From: Litsea cubeba
Lineage: Eukaryota; Streptophyta; Magnoliopsida; Laurales; Lauraceae
Assembly: GCA_012931725.1 (NCBI GenBank)
Contig: CM022952.1
Location: 54,434,876-54,498,875 of the forward strand
Direction: 5' to 3'
Length of the DNA stretch: 64,000 bases
This document shows positions 46,547 to 57,034 of the stretch, one piece after another (position 1 is the first letter of the stretch; each line of letters starts with the position of its first letter). Made by a program: the position numbers and the translations under genes. The notes under the pieces are model-generated. The model saw nothing but the letters and a program-made list of their open reading frames with translations. It was not told the DNA's origin and did not search any database.

Positions 46547-49500
46547 CTAAGAGTTCAGCTCCTCAAGTAAACTTTTGGCCTCAGCCGTTAGGGATTCCAG
46601 GGCACGATTCTTCAGGAACTTGCCATGAGATGCTTGGGTGAGCTGTAACCCTTCTTTTACACCGGGAAGCTTATCCCGAGCAGTTTGCCATTGTTTGTTC
46701 TCTTCAGACTTCCTTTTAAGAACTCGATCGGCATCTGCAACCTGGCGAATCAGAGCACTCTCCCTGTCCCGAGCCTCTGTTATTGCAGCCCACTTGGCAG
46801 CGACTTGTGCCTGCAGATGCTCAAGACGTTTCCTGGCCTCATCGACCTCCCTATCAAGGATGTTAAGGTCATGTGTCAGCCCAATGATGGCTAGCTCTTC
46901 TAAGTTCTTCTCTCGGACTATTTGCTTCCTGTTTTGTGTAGCCTCATCCAGGTTAGATTGAGCCTTATCTGCAGGGTCCAGGAACATCTCCTTGAAGAAC
47001 TGGTCGTCAGGAAAACCTATGGTCTCAAACCACCTGTCACCCAGCTCTATGATCCTATCAACGATCGCCCTGGCACTTGTGACATCCAGACCAACCTCTT
47101 CGGCATCACCGAGAATCTCACGCACATGCTGGATCATTCCAAATCCGATATCTAAGTGCCCAGAAAGCAAAGTCTCAATCCAAGAGCTCAGAACCCGCAC
47201 CACCACCTTCTTCGCAAAAAGAAGAGATGACCCAGCTGAAGATTCACCCAACTCCATTGGTCGGCTGCTCATGTCATCACCCGTTGGAATAGTAACAAAA
47301 GAACTCTTTCCAGTTGAAGTTGCTCCTGCTCGGGAAGGAATCTCAGCACGAGGTATCTCCTCAACAGTGTCAGAACTGGTCCCAGGAGTCTCTACCTCTG
47401 GATCAACCTCTGGCATCCCTTGCTCTGGTTCTAAAGGAAGCGACGGACCCTCCTCTGTCACTTTAAAACCTGCCAAAGAAACACAAAAAGGTATGAATAT
47501 GATCCTGTTTGAAAATCATTATCAGGGTTATTACTACAAAATACCTTCTTCGACGACTGGCGGAAGACTCTCTTCCTCCATGAACTCATCGGAAGCATCA
47601 TCAACATTTGCGTCCATCGATGGTTCAAAGTCATCGGAATCCTGTGGCAAGTCAGCTGACAAGAAAAAATGTTGGCAAACCAAGTCACAGACAAAAAAAA
47701 AAAGAAGAAAGCAAAAGAAGTCATACCAATTGGAGATTTTGGATTCACTCCAGAGTCCCTCGGTTCTTCTTCAGGTGCCCCGACAGGATCCGTCACCACC
47801 TCATCGGTTGCTACCTCAGGCATCGCCAAATCTTCCTCTGCAAAAAAAAAAAGAAAAAGAAAAGCAGAAACAAGAAGCAAATCAGAACATGGAAAAATCC
47901 TATGAAAAGAAATGGAAAGAGAAAAAGGAAGAATCATACCTTCACCGACGGTCTCTTCTCGGCTTCTCTTCTCTGGAGGCTCGTCAGCATCCACTGGCAC
48001 ATCCTCATTGATAGTAAGAGGGACTTCTAAGTCAGGAGAGTCCTCATGCTGCCCCTTGCTGCGATGATGACTCCTCCTCCTCTTACTTCTGCGGGCTCGC
48101 TTCTTAGACGGACCTGCCCCGCTGTCAGAGTCAGGTTTCCCACTTGACTCCTCACTGGATGGTCTACCCTTATCAGTAGACTCCACAGAAGCTTGCCTCT
48201 GTGCCGTTTGCATCCAAGCACCAAGTTCAGCTTCCTCCTGTTCTAGCTGCTCTAAAGCCTCATCAGGTATTTCTCGAACAGCTTCAGAACCAATGACGCC
48301 CTGGTCACCGAGAAAGCCTATCTTGTGCTTCTCTCCAGAAAGGAAGGCCCAAACTTCCTCTCGCCGGATGCCATCCGACTTTCCAAGGCCCTTTCCAGAT
48401 GCCAGCTTCACATCAAGCTCCTTCTTGGAAAGCCCCCGATATGCCGAAAAGCTCTCCGCGAACCACTTCGCAAAGTCGGCAGTCCGGGAAGTCGACAACA
48501 CATGATAAGAGATCATGGCTGTAGTGTCTTCAGCACTATAGAAAGCCCATGCATTTCTCCCGTCCTATAAACCTCCAAAGCGCTTCACCATACTTGAAGG
48601 CGCTCCAACAACATCTTGAGAAAAACCCAACTGCAAAGCAAAGCGAGAGGGTACATACGGCTGGACGTCGACGAAAAGATGTCTGCGGTACACCATCATG
48701 CCGACACGTATGCTGAAAAGCCACTCCTTCTTTGCATTCGTCAAGGAGTAATGCCTTCCCGACCCCGCCCTGGTAGAGTCTCGGGAGGCACCAAAATCAA
48801 AAGCCTTCTTCCCCAACTCCGGAGAAAGCTTCACTGAAGACTGCCCCATTTCGACGTCCCTGAACCGTTGGATCCTCATGCGGGCAAACAAAAGTGATTT
48901 GGACATGGCTTTGCCCTTAGCCAGCCGAATCATCAGAGGATCATCATCCCGTGCGGCACCCAGCCGGTGGAAGCCAGGACAGTGGTACGCGTACCACGAA
49001 TAAAAGATGTGGGCTGAAAATACCCTATTCATGGGAAGCCCAATCCGAACAAAAAAAGCAGCAGCCTGCAGTTCGGTACACAGGTAGGAGTAAAGAGCTG
49101 GCACCAAAGCAAGCTGCTCTCCAAACGCCATCTGACAAGCCGGAAAAATACAATGCGGCCTGATGTGCGTTCCATCTCCTCCAGCAAAAAGAGCCTCACC
49201 AAGCCAATAAGTGAGGTAAACAGCGAGATCTCTCCCCAGTGCATTGTCAGGACATATGGCGTTTGTACTCGCACAGAAATCTCTCAACTCTTCTTGCATG
49301 GCCAAGATCTTCTTCGAACTTGGATCCTGAGCCCTGGCTTCCTGAGTCACACTATTAGAAGACTCCCTGTTATCAAAATAGTTGGGGAACGAAGAGCTAG
49401 AACTCTTCCAACTGCTGGATCTAACTTTCAAACCCTCCTTCTCCTTCAAAAAATCATAGAAGGTGACGAGCTTAAAGTACAGAAGCCTGAACTCCTCAGA

Positions 49501-51089
49501 CTGCCCCTCAAGGACGCTGTCAATCAGCATAAACTCCTCATAGAGTTTGCCAATGATGGGCAATCTAGTAATGGCGCTCAGCTCCTTCAAAGAGAAACCA
49601 ATCTCACCATTCGTCACAACAAAGGTATTGGTTTGTGGGAGGAATGATTCCAGCATAGCCACGAAGGCCTTGTCGGAAAAGATCACGGTCTCCCTAAAGG
49701 CGCGGACCGCATCAAAAATCCAGGCTTCCTTCAAACCGGCGCCACCAATCAGCAGGATGCGATCAGTTCACAACTTCCATTCGGAGTCAGCATTGAAACA
49801 GCCACGAAGTCGAAAAGGCTTTATCCAATTGCTGCCGTCACCGCTGAAAATACCAAGGCCCACCGGTCTCAAATCGACCAACGGATAATCAGAACCCTGG
49901 TAGCAGCTGGATGGCATCAACAGGTACATGTCAACAGGCGACCTCTCCGTATATCCAGGAGAATTGCCAACAAAAACCCCAGTCTTGATTACATTTATCC
50001 TTCTCACCCAGCTTGGAGGATCTTCCCTCTTAGAGCACGTAGGGGCAAGGCTCATGATCGAGACGGTGCGATCAAACGTCGACCGGGTAGCAACAGTCTT
50101 CCTCTCACCATCTGCTGTGAAAGAGAACTGAAAACATCTCCTCTGGTATGTCATGTCATCTGGGACGGCATCACCAAAGAAGAAGGTAGGCTTGGGTAAA
50201 ACACTCTGATCTCCCATCAACCATGGATGACTGCTTGCCATGATCTTATAGAATTCCTCTCCCTTGAGAGCGATCAGTCGCTGCCTCATCTCATCTCTGT
50301 TGAGGGAGTCGCATTCTTCTAGATTTCTCTCAACATACTGGACCTTCTCAAAGGCCTGCTGAACGGCCGGATTAGAAGATCTAGCAGATCGACGAGGTAT
50401 GCTTGTAGCAGGCTCTTTACCCTTGTTCGTTCTGGAGGAACCACCTGCAAAGGTTGGAAAAGAAAAAGATCAAACATCAAAATGACAGAATTTCGCTAAA
50501 AAAAAATCTGGCAAAATTTTGACATGACTCCGGGGCAATTCCGAAGAAAAGGAACTATCCCGAAAGAAATAGAAAGCTTGAAGATGGGCTCAACAATGCT
50601 GCGAGCTCCGAAACTCCAAACTTTCAAAACGTCAAAGTCTCTACAAAATCAGGAAGGGCTCAACATCGCTGCGAGCTCTAAATTCCCAAATTTGCGAAAA
50701 CTTTCAGGTATGCTATAACATCATGCTACAATTCAATTTTCAAAAAAAATATACATGCATGAACATCTTGGTTTGCGGAAAAAAATGCATTATCATGCTG
50801 AGAAAAAAAAAAGAGGGAAAGAAAAAAAAAAGAAAAAGAAAAAAAGGGACTGGCCCACAGGTCACGTGGCCATACGGCCAGATCCGTACGGATCTGTCCG
50901 TACGGCCCACAAAAAAAACATGCAAAAAAAAAAAAGAAAGCAAAAAAAAAAAGTGTTAAAAAAAGAAGCAAACACATGGAAAAGAAAAAAAAAAGAAGAA
51001 AAAAAAAGAAAGAAACAAAAAAAAAATAGACAGAACCTTTTTTTTTTACAATGGGGTTTTCTTGAAAAAGGGAACTTACTTGAAGTCAT
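46547..51089 (-). pseudogene. Antisense spliced gene inside the Tat element: plant-mobile-domain-like protein with coiled coil
   Basis: Five exons fit canonical splice sites on the minus strand: 51089-51080, 50444-47940, 47837-47727, 47655-47545 and 47469-46547. All four introns (635, 102, 71 and 75 bp) are phase 1, with donors GTAAGT or GTATxx and acceptors ending TTTGCAG, TTTGCAG, TTGTCAG and TTGGCAG. The sum is 3660 nt, exactly 1220 codons. Residues about 278-310 (FVVTNGEIGFSLKELSAITR and on) resemble the plant mobile domain (Pfam PF10536). A basic run KKRARRSKRRR lies near 784-800, as in a nuclear signal. Residues about 1091-1172 look like a coiled coil. Two in-frame stops, TGA at 49770 and TAG at 48567, fit single C-to-T changes of CGA and CAG; otherwise the frame is open. 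Antisense extra ORFs are known in Tat elements; the function is not established. Confidence 0.82.
48565..49734 (-). pseudogene. Plant-mobile-domain-like core of the antisense gene
   Basis: This is the part of exon 2 between the two nonsense codons. It begins just after LLIGGAG and runs KEAWIFDAVRAF, the GEIGFSLKELSAITRLP block, GRDLAVYLTYWLGEALFAGG and VGMMVYRRHLFVDVQ. In plant mobile domain proteins the GE-x-LEDV-x-LLGLP-like block is the best conserved part, and the match here is by pattern only. The domain occurs both in host proteins and in retrotransposons and transposons. Confidence 0.65.
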
Positions 51090-51210
51090 TGATGGAGAAG
51101 AAGAAGAAAAGTCTTGAAGATCTTGAAGAAGAAGAACTCTTGATCTGGAAGCCCTCTTGGGATTATTGCAAAAGAAAGTAATAAGAGCAAGAGATCCAAC
51201 CTCCTCCTTG

Positions 51211-51218
51211 CTTTTATA
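51211..51218 (-). promoter_or_regulatory. TATA box of the antisense gene
   Basis: On the minus strand CTTTTCTATAAAAGCAAGG lies about 120 bp upstream of the ATG at 51089. The inferred transcript would have a leader of about 95 nt that contains CTT-rich sequence. The position and sequence are right for an independent promoter directing transcription opposite to the element. Confidence 0.65.
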
Positions 51219-51289
51219 GAAAAGAGCAAACCAAAGAAGGAAAGAAGAAAGAGGTAAGTGTTACTAATTAGTAACCTTACCAAAAGAAA

Positions 51290-51530
51290 GAGATTAAAAA
51301 GATTCTTTCCCAAAAGAAAGATGTCTTGAGGGATTTTCTCCCAAAAAGAAATCAATGAGAGATTTTCTCCCAAAAGATAGGATCAATGAAGGATTCTTTC
51401 CCAAAAGAAAGATATCTTGAGATATTCTCTCCCAAAATAAAGGGAACATGAGAGATTCTCTCCAAGTAAAGATATTCTTAGATATTCTCTATCCAAAGGA
51501 GATATTTTTTGATATTCTTTACAAAAATGA
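51290..51530 (+). repeat. GAGATTTTCTCCCAAAAGA tandem repeats
   Basis: Seven or so degenerate units of about 30 bp carry AGATATCTTGAG, GATTCTTTCCC and AAAAGAAAG. They lie immediately upstream of the antisense gene promoter. Confidence 0.8.
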
Positions 51531-51837
51531 CACCATATGAGATCTAAGCCATTTCAAAAGCTTAAGGTCCCATGGGTTAGCCCATATAAGCCAGTTTAAC
51601 CACCTAGGCACACACAAAAAAAAAAGGGCTTTTAGTCAAAGAGAAATCCCTCTTACCAAGAGCATACAAAAATGGTTCCATGCCTCTTTTGAGTTGACTC
51701 GACCATACAAAAAAAGAATTCCAAGCCCCATGAGCTTCCAAAAATCAAACAATCCAGCCTCATCTACCAAATTGAGCCAAAATATTGAAATTGACATTCC
51801 ACAAAAATCCAAACCAAAACCTAATCCCCTAACTTGC

Positions 51838-51990
51838 CACATACAGCCTGTTAGGTCACAAGATCAAAATTGATCCCCCAACATTCCACATACAGCTTGT
51901 TGGGTCACACGGTCAAAACCAAACCCGACCCCCTAACCTGCCACATACAGCTTGTTAGGTTACAAGGTCAAAACCCAAATCCACATCCCT
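51838..51990 (+). repeat. Tandem repeats near the 3' LTR, about 54-bp unit
   Basis: Three units carry CCACATACAGCTTGTTAGG and CAAGGTCAAAACC or variants. Confidence 0.82.
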
Positions 51991-52185
51991 GATGTCATCT
52001 TCAAAACTTTGCCTCGAGATGGTACGTGATCCCTTTCACTACCATAAAATTCCCCTGGAAGCTCAAAAGGCTACAAATACCAAAAAGAAAGACTGCTCAT
52101 AGACTCTTGGTCAAGTCACAGGCTCTCCTTCACAAATCTCTTCGAGGCACATCGACTACAAAAGTTAAGCAACTCGTCGCTGTAC

Positions 52186-52199
52186 CTCGAGGGGGCATT
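52186..52199 (+). other. Polypurine tract of the Tat element
   Basis: The sequence CTCGAGGGGGCATT directly precedes the LTR start TGTTGACACC. It is purine-rich and sits where plus-strand priming occurs in LTR retrotransposons. Confidence 0.75.
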
Positions 52200-54753
52200 T
52201 GTTGACACCAAAAATGTCACTTTGCCTCTTCAAGATCCAAAGAGCTACACAAAGTCGCAGCCTGCCATAAATAGGCAATGCTACTTCCAAAAAATCAAAT
52301 CTTGTCAGAATCAAACAAAAACTGCAAGATCCATCAAGACAGCCAAAAGAGGAGTACACAAGAAGTTTCAGGCAATTTCAAAATCATTTGGCCTAACTTC
52401 GCTTCTCCGGCAGCTGAAAAGGAGCTCCCGGCGGCGAAAGCATCGGAGACACCAAATCTTCGATCAGAGCCGATGGATGGTCTCAAAATACATCCAAAAG
52501 GCTCCACGTAAAGTTCCGAGTCAAACCGACAACGTTTGACCCTACATCAACCCTCGAACAGCTAAATCAAGCCTCTCGGCGGCGAGAAACCACCGAGGCC
52601 ATCACTCATCAGATAGAGCACATGGACGGCTTCAAAATGCTTACAAAGGGCTACATGTTAAATTTCAGGTCATTTCGACAACATTTGACCATACTTTGAC
52701 GCTCGGAAGCCAAATCAGGCCTCTCGGCGGCGAAGCTCCCCGGGACCATGATTTCCAAGACAGAGCCTATAGATCATCTTAAAATGACTCCAATAGACTC
52801 CCTGTCAAATTTCAAGTCAATCGGACATCGGTTGACCGTACATCAAACCGCGACATCTTCATCGCGATAAAAGAAAGTCTACTGGTGATAGGGCCCCAAA
52901 CGGCTTCAAAACTCAAACAAAAGCCTATGGTTGGTCTTATTTATTACTCAGCAGGCTTCACCCCAAATCTCAGGTCATTCCGACATCGTTTGACCCAGTT
53001 TCAGCTTCTGACGAAAAAATCGGCAGCTCTGAGCAACAAAGTCTTCAGCTTTCTCAGAAAATTAGAAACTTTGCAAAATAAAATGAAAGCATTCTCATCA
53101 GGTTTTCTACAGGGAAATCAGGCCAATAAATGATAAAAAAATGTCAAGAAAAAATACAGAAGAAAAAAGAATCGAAAAAGAGCAAAAACGGACACAAAAA
53201 AGGATAAAAGGGGGAAAACCCCCCATGGTCGCCAGCCCCTGCGACCCTGGGGCCCGGGATCGCCGGGAGGGCCCCGAAAACCCCATTTTTCGTCGTTTTT
53301 TTCGCGATTCGAAGCGTCCGAACTCTGGTATTTTCCAAGATTCATACTTTTGAAACACTAGATCCTCTGACATCCGCCAGAAACACGGGTTAATCATCAA
53401 GAGTATCGAAATTAACATTGATCGCCAACTGGTCAATCAAAAAAAAGTGTGCTTTCTACCCGACCGATCGAGAAATCGACAGGACAGATGGCACCGGCCC
53501 GCTGTTGGCAACCAACACCTGAAGTTACATGGTCATCTGATGTCGATCTACATGAAGATCCATCGATGATCATCGCCAGAAAAATCCCAAAAGACGAGGC
53601 ACGGCCCGCGACTCTTTAACTGCTTGGCGACCATTTAATGTGATTAATTGACTAGCTTTATTGCAGTCATTAATTCATTTCTTTGGACGGCCCAATCAGA
53701 AGCATGCATCCGGGAGTTACAAGTCAATCGATTCATGGCATTAACCCATGAAACTCCTCCCATCATGGCGATTAAAGGCGATTAAATGCCCTTAATCTCC
53801 TCCGGCCAATCAGAAGCCAAGTAAAAGGAGTTACAAAATAAAGAATTCAATCTTGTAACTCCTCCCTTTATGTAGCTTTATGAAAATTAAGGCTCATATA
53901 CCCTCCTAAATGGCTACCTAAAAGCTTATAAATAGGAGAGCTCTCCAAGAAGAAAAAAAAGACAGACAGCAGAGAAAACAGACAACAGACTGCAGAAAAT
54001 CCGGAAACTCAGACAGAAAAAGGCCTCAAAGAGAGAAAACTCTACGGAAATCCTACACCGACCACCGCTACAAGGTGACAAAAGTCCCTTGGGGGTTACC
54101 TCCCCCAAGGTCCTTGCCTTCTCCTTCTGCCTCCAATGGCTTAGACATGGCTTTTCAGCCCGTCTACTTAGTTTTTTATTGGACATAGGACCTCCTATTG
54201 GTCTTTGTCCTCTAAAAACCTGAGGTTATAGCCAAGCCAAGTGAATCAATAGCATCCTCTGTTCTCATCTGCATGGATGATGGCGAAGTCCACATACGGC
54301 TTGCGACCGTCAATCTGAACGGGTCCCCCACAATCTCCTGAGAAGTTAGATCCTCTTTTTCTTGCTTTTCATTGTAGTTTGTATTTTTTTTAAAAGAGAC
54401 AAAAATCACAACTCTTGTCTTTCATTATTGATAAGGATTGTAAATCGGCTATAAACGCCAAAATCGCCTATAAATGCCAAAAAAATCGCCTTTTTTGGAA
54501 AATCAAGAAAATGTCTCTTTTCTTAAATATATGTGCAATGGAAAACTTGAAAGAAGTTGATTTCCTTTTTACTTGCGAAGGTTGATCTCCGGATCACCAC
54601 TTGTAATTCCAAGTAAAATAGAAAATCTGGCACACCCACACAAAAAAATGTTGATGCACGCCTCTGCCCCCTTCCGGTTACGAAAGGGTCGGATCCAACG
54701 GACTCCCACGTCCGCTGACCTCGGTAGAACCGAGCGGAAGCGCTGTTCCATCA
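52200..54753 (+). repeat. 3' LTR of the Tat element, 2554 bp, complete
   Basis: It starts TGTTGACACC and ends TTCCATCA. TATA-like CTTATAAATAGGAG lies near 53925. The U5 part contains CTATAAACGCC-type motifs (54438-54480), also found in the post-pol minisatellite. It matches the solo LTR at 25-2444 throughout, except for an extra segment near 52565-52730. Confidence 0.95.
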
Positions 54754-54758
54754 TAAAG

Positions 54759-55380
54759 CACATCGAGCTGATTGAGTAGGCAACTTATTTCTCTCATGTG
54801 ATGGGAGATGAACAAAACATATGCATCCATGGTTGTTTATTATAAAGACAAAAATAAGGTGAATTGTTATGAAGTTTTAGGGATGGCAAGAGACTTATAA
54901 GATGAACAGCTGTTGAGAGAGCCTCTACCCAAAAATGAGAAGTGGTGGATGATTCTAAGTGCAATGTTCGAACAACATCAAGCAAGTGCCTATTTTTCTT
55001 TCAGAAGCCCCATTTTGTTGGGGTGTAGAAGGACAAGTTCGCTGAGAAATAATCCCTTTAGATTGCAAAAAATATTGGAATTCATGCGAGACATACTCCC
55101 CTCCGAATCCAATCTAAGAATTTTAATGCTTTTAGCAAATTGGTTCTCAATTAATGCAATAGATTTTTTTAAAAGAATTATAGTCATAAGACTTGGGATT
55201 CAAAAAATAAACCCAGGTAAAATGATTGTGATCATCTATGAAGGTGACAAAGTATTTATGGTGAGAATGAGAAACGTAAGGAGCAGTACCCCAAACATCT
55301 GTGTGAATCAAATCAAAACATTCTGTAGTACTTTCTTGATGCTCTGATATCATCACAGAGTTGCTTGCCAGTAATCCCAA
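54759..55380 (-). pseudogene. Ale-like copia integrase fragment
   Basis: On the minus strand from 55380: HTDVWGTAP with the first core Asp, YFVTFIDDHNHFTWVYF, a decayed middle (RLDSEGS, LFLSELVLLHPNKMG) and then FWVEALSTAVHLISLLPS and the NNSPYFCLY block. It lies upstream of the RT part at 32087 in the element, and the Tat element splits the two. Several stops are present. Confidence 0.82.
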
Positions 55381-55594
55381 AACTAATTGGTGATAGTAAA
55401 CGGCACAAACAACTACTTAACACCCCCCTCGGGCGGGACAACCGGCCGGATTTGAAGCACATGCCCGCACAAGACTATAACGCGGCATGGGGCCTTTTTG
55501 CCTTGTGCATTTGTGCCTGCACAAACACACAACGCGGCATGGGGCATTTTTACACTATGTGGATTTGAACTCGATACCTTTGGCTCTTATACCA
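55381..55594 (-). other. Ale-like copia leader with primer binding site; gag absent
   Basis: The minus-strand sequence TGGTATAAGAGC at 55594-55583 directly abuts the LTR and matches the tRNA-Met primer site with one change. A roughly 51-bp direct repeat (AACGCGGCATGGGGC at about 55480 and 55531) occupies the space where gag should start. Gag and protease have been deleted. Confidence 0.7.
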
Positions 55595-55847
55595 TAACAA
55601 GGTTAATAGAAATGGAGAGAATGCAAGAGAATTTTAGGCGTAAATTCTGTGTCTTCTCCTTTGGAGGACCCCTCCCTATATACTTGATCAATGTACAATA
55701 ACGGAATGTTTACAGGTCATGATTTGTCTAATTGGGGTAATTAAATCAATTACAGATAATATACAAATCAATCTAAAGTCAACACCCATGGGATGACCAA
55801 AGAAGATTTGGGCCCAAAGTATGAGCCGAAGCTCAATGCTTGTTAAC
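55595..55847 (-). repeat. Ale-like copia 5' LTR
   Basis: This 253-bp LTR starts TAACAAGG and ends CTTGTTAAC on the plus strand. It matches the interrupted left LTR and is followed by the target duplication GTGAT. Confidence 0.9.
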
Positions 55848-55884
55848 GTGATGTGTCAGGACATTGCAGTTGGAAGACTGATAC

Positions 55885-57026
55885 TAGGCATGTCAAATGG
55901 TTGTCCCGGCCTGGCCCGCCAGTCAGCGGGCTGTGGCCCGGCACGGCCCACAGGGCATGGCCCGTGACATGGGCCGTGCTGGGCCGAGGTGCTTGGGCCC
56001 GTTGGCTCGTCCCGCTAGGCACGCCTGGCACGTTGGGCTGGCCCCTGCGGCCCACCAAGCCTGGCTCGACTAAAAATGGCTATTTTTTTAAAAAATTCCA
56101 TTTTACCACCCAACAGCCATAAAACGGTCATATAAGGGGTATTTTGCGTCCTTTTCAATTTTACAAAGTCTATATATACTCTAACCCTCCCATTCCTTTT
56201 CTTTTAATCAAATTTTATTTACCAAAAAAAAATAATACAAAGGATGTCAATCATTATATAACAGGTGGGCTCATTGTGACAAAATTACTATGGAAATTTC
56301 GCCCAAATAGAACACAAACTTCTTCTGTGCATTTTTTTATTTTGGCACCTACCAAACATCCCCTAATGGCTTTGTTTGGCCAGGTAAGCTTAAAAAATAG
56401 GTTGGGAATTTGGGTCTAATCGAAAAGAAGCCTAAATTTATTGACCCAAATTACGTTCCTTTCTAATATTCTTCTCTGGCCCGGTCAATAGCTATAAACT
56501 TATAATAGTAATCCAAAATATATATAATGTTACTTTTACTTTTATTATAATTATATTATCCCATTAAAACATAATCAGCTCTAAGTATAGTTTGGTCTCT
56601 TTACTTGTGCATCAGACGATGGATCTCGTCTTGGACTCACATGTGTCTCTTTGGAATGTGTCCAATCAAATATTAGGTCTCAACCAACCCATAAATATAT
56701 ATAGCCCTAGCCATAATAAATATAAATTTAGGTGAGAGAATAAGGATTTTTAAAAGGATTTTTTGTTGAATTAATATTAATTATTTAAACATGAACAGGT
56801 TGAGTTTGACCTAACCACTTAAATATCTTTGCCATTCTCCGTGCTTGTGTTTCTAATTTTTAATTTTAATATTGAAAAAAAAGAAAAATCGAAATAAAAG
56901 ATGAAGGAGACACACTTGGCACGGAGGCCCGGCCCGGCCCGCTCCAGCTTGGCCCATGGCGGGCCGTGCCATGGTTTTTCCCTGGTGGGCTGAGCTTGGG
57001 GCCGGCACGGCCGTTTGACATGCCTA
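55885..57026. mobile_element. Non-autonomous hAT element, 1142 bp
   Basis: The ends TAGGCATGTCAAATGG and, in reverse complement, TAGGCATGTCAAACGG form terminal inverted repeats. They are flanked by the perfect 8-bp duplication ACTGATAC (55877-55884 and 57027-57034), the hAT hallmark. Both subterminal regions (55905-56075 and 56925-57020) are packed with GGCCCG and GGCCCGGC motifs, as expected for transposase binding sites. The interior is AT-rich with no transposase. Confidence 0.93.
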
Positions 57027-57034
57027 ACTGATAC

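Larger units (their letters stand above)
32093..54753 (+). mobile_element. Tat-lineage Ty3/gypsy retrotransposon, 22.7 kb
   Basis: The ends TGTTGACACC and TTCCATCA are flanked by TAAAG (32088-32092 and 54754-54758). The order is truncated 5' LTR, tandem-repeat leader, extra ORF, gag, linker, protease, RT, RNase H, a second RNase H, integrase, tandem arrays, an antisense spliced gene, more arrays, polypurine tract and 3' LTR. The great length, the pre-gag ORF, the dual RNase H and an extra antisense ORF after pol are known traits of the Tat/Ogre lineage. It is inserted in pol of the Ale-like copia element. Gag-pol is decayed. Confidence 0.95.
22357..55847 (-). mobile_element. Ty1/copia retrotransposon with short LTRs (Ale-like), host of two nested elements
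   Basis: The outer ends carry 253-bp-class LTRs: 22357-22430 plus 30184-30370 on the left and 55595-55847 on the right. They are flanked by the duplication GTGAT (22352-22356 and 55848-55852). On the minus strand the order is 5' LTR (right), primer site, remnant of integrase (54759-55380), RT and RNase H (30559-32087), polypurine tract, 3' LTR (left). The gag and protease part is absent: only about 215 bp separate the primer site from the integrase fragment. The Ale-like label rests on the short LTRs. It contains a chromovirus in its left LTR and a Tat element in pol. Confidence 0.9.

Noticed and set aside
46159..46641. Lys/Tyr-rich 160-codon ORF and its Phe-rich opposite
   Set aside because: It is produced by A-rich tandem repeats and shows no domain.
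50723..51117. Lys-rich ORFs near 50.7-51.1 kb
   Set aside because: They fall in the A-rich first intron and leader of the antisense gene; composition explains the open frames.
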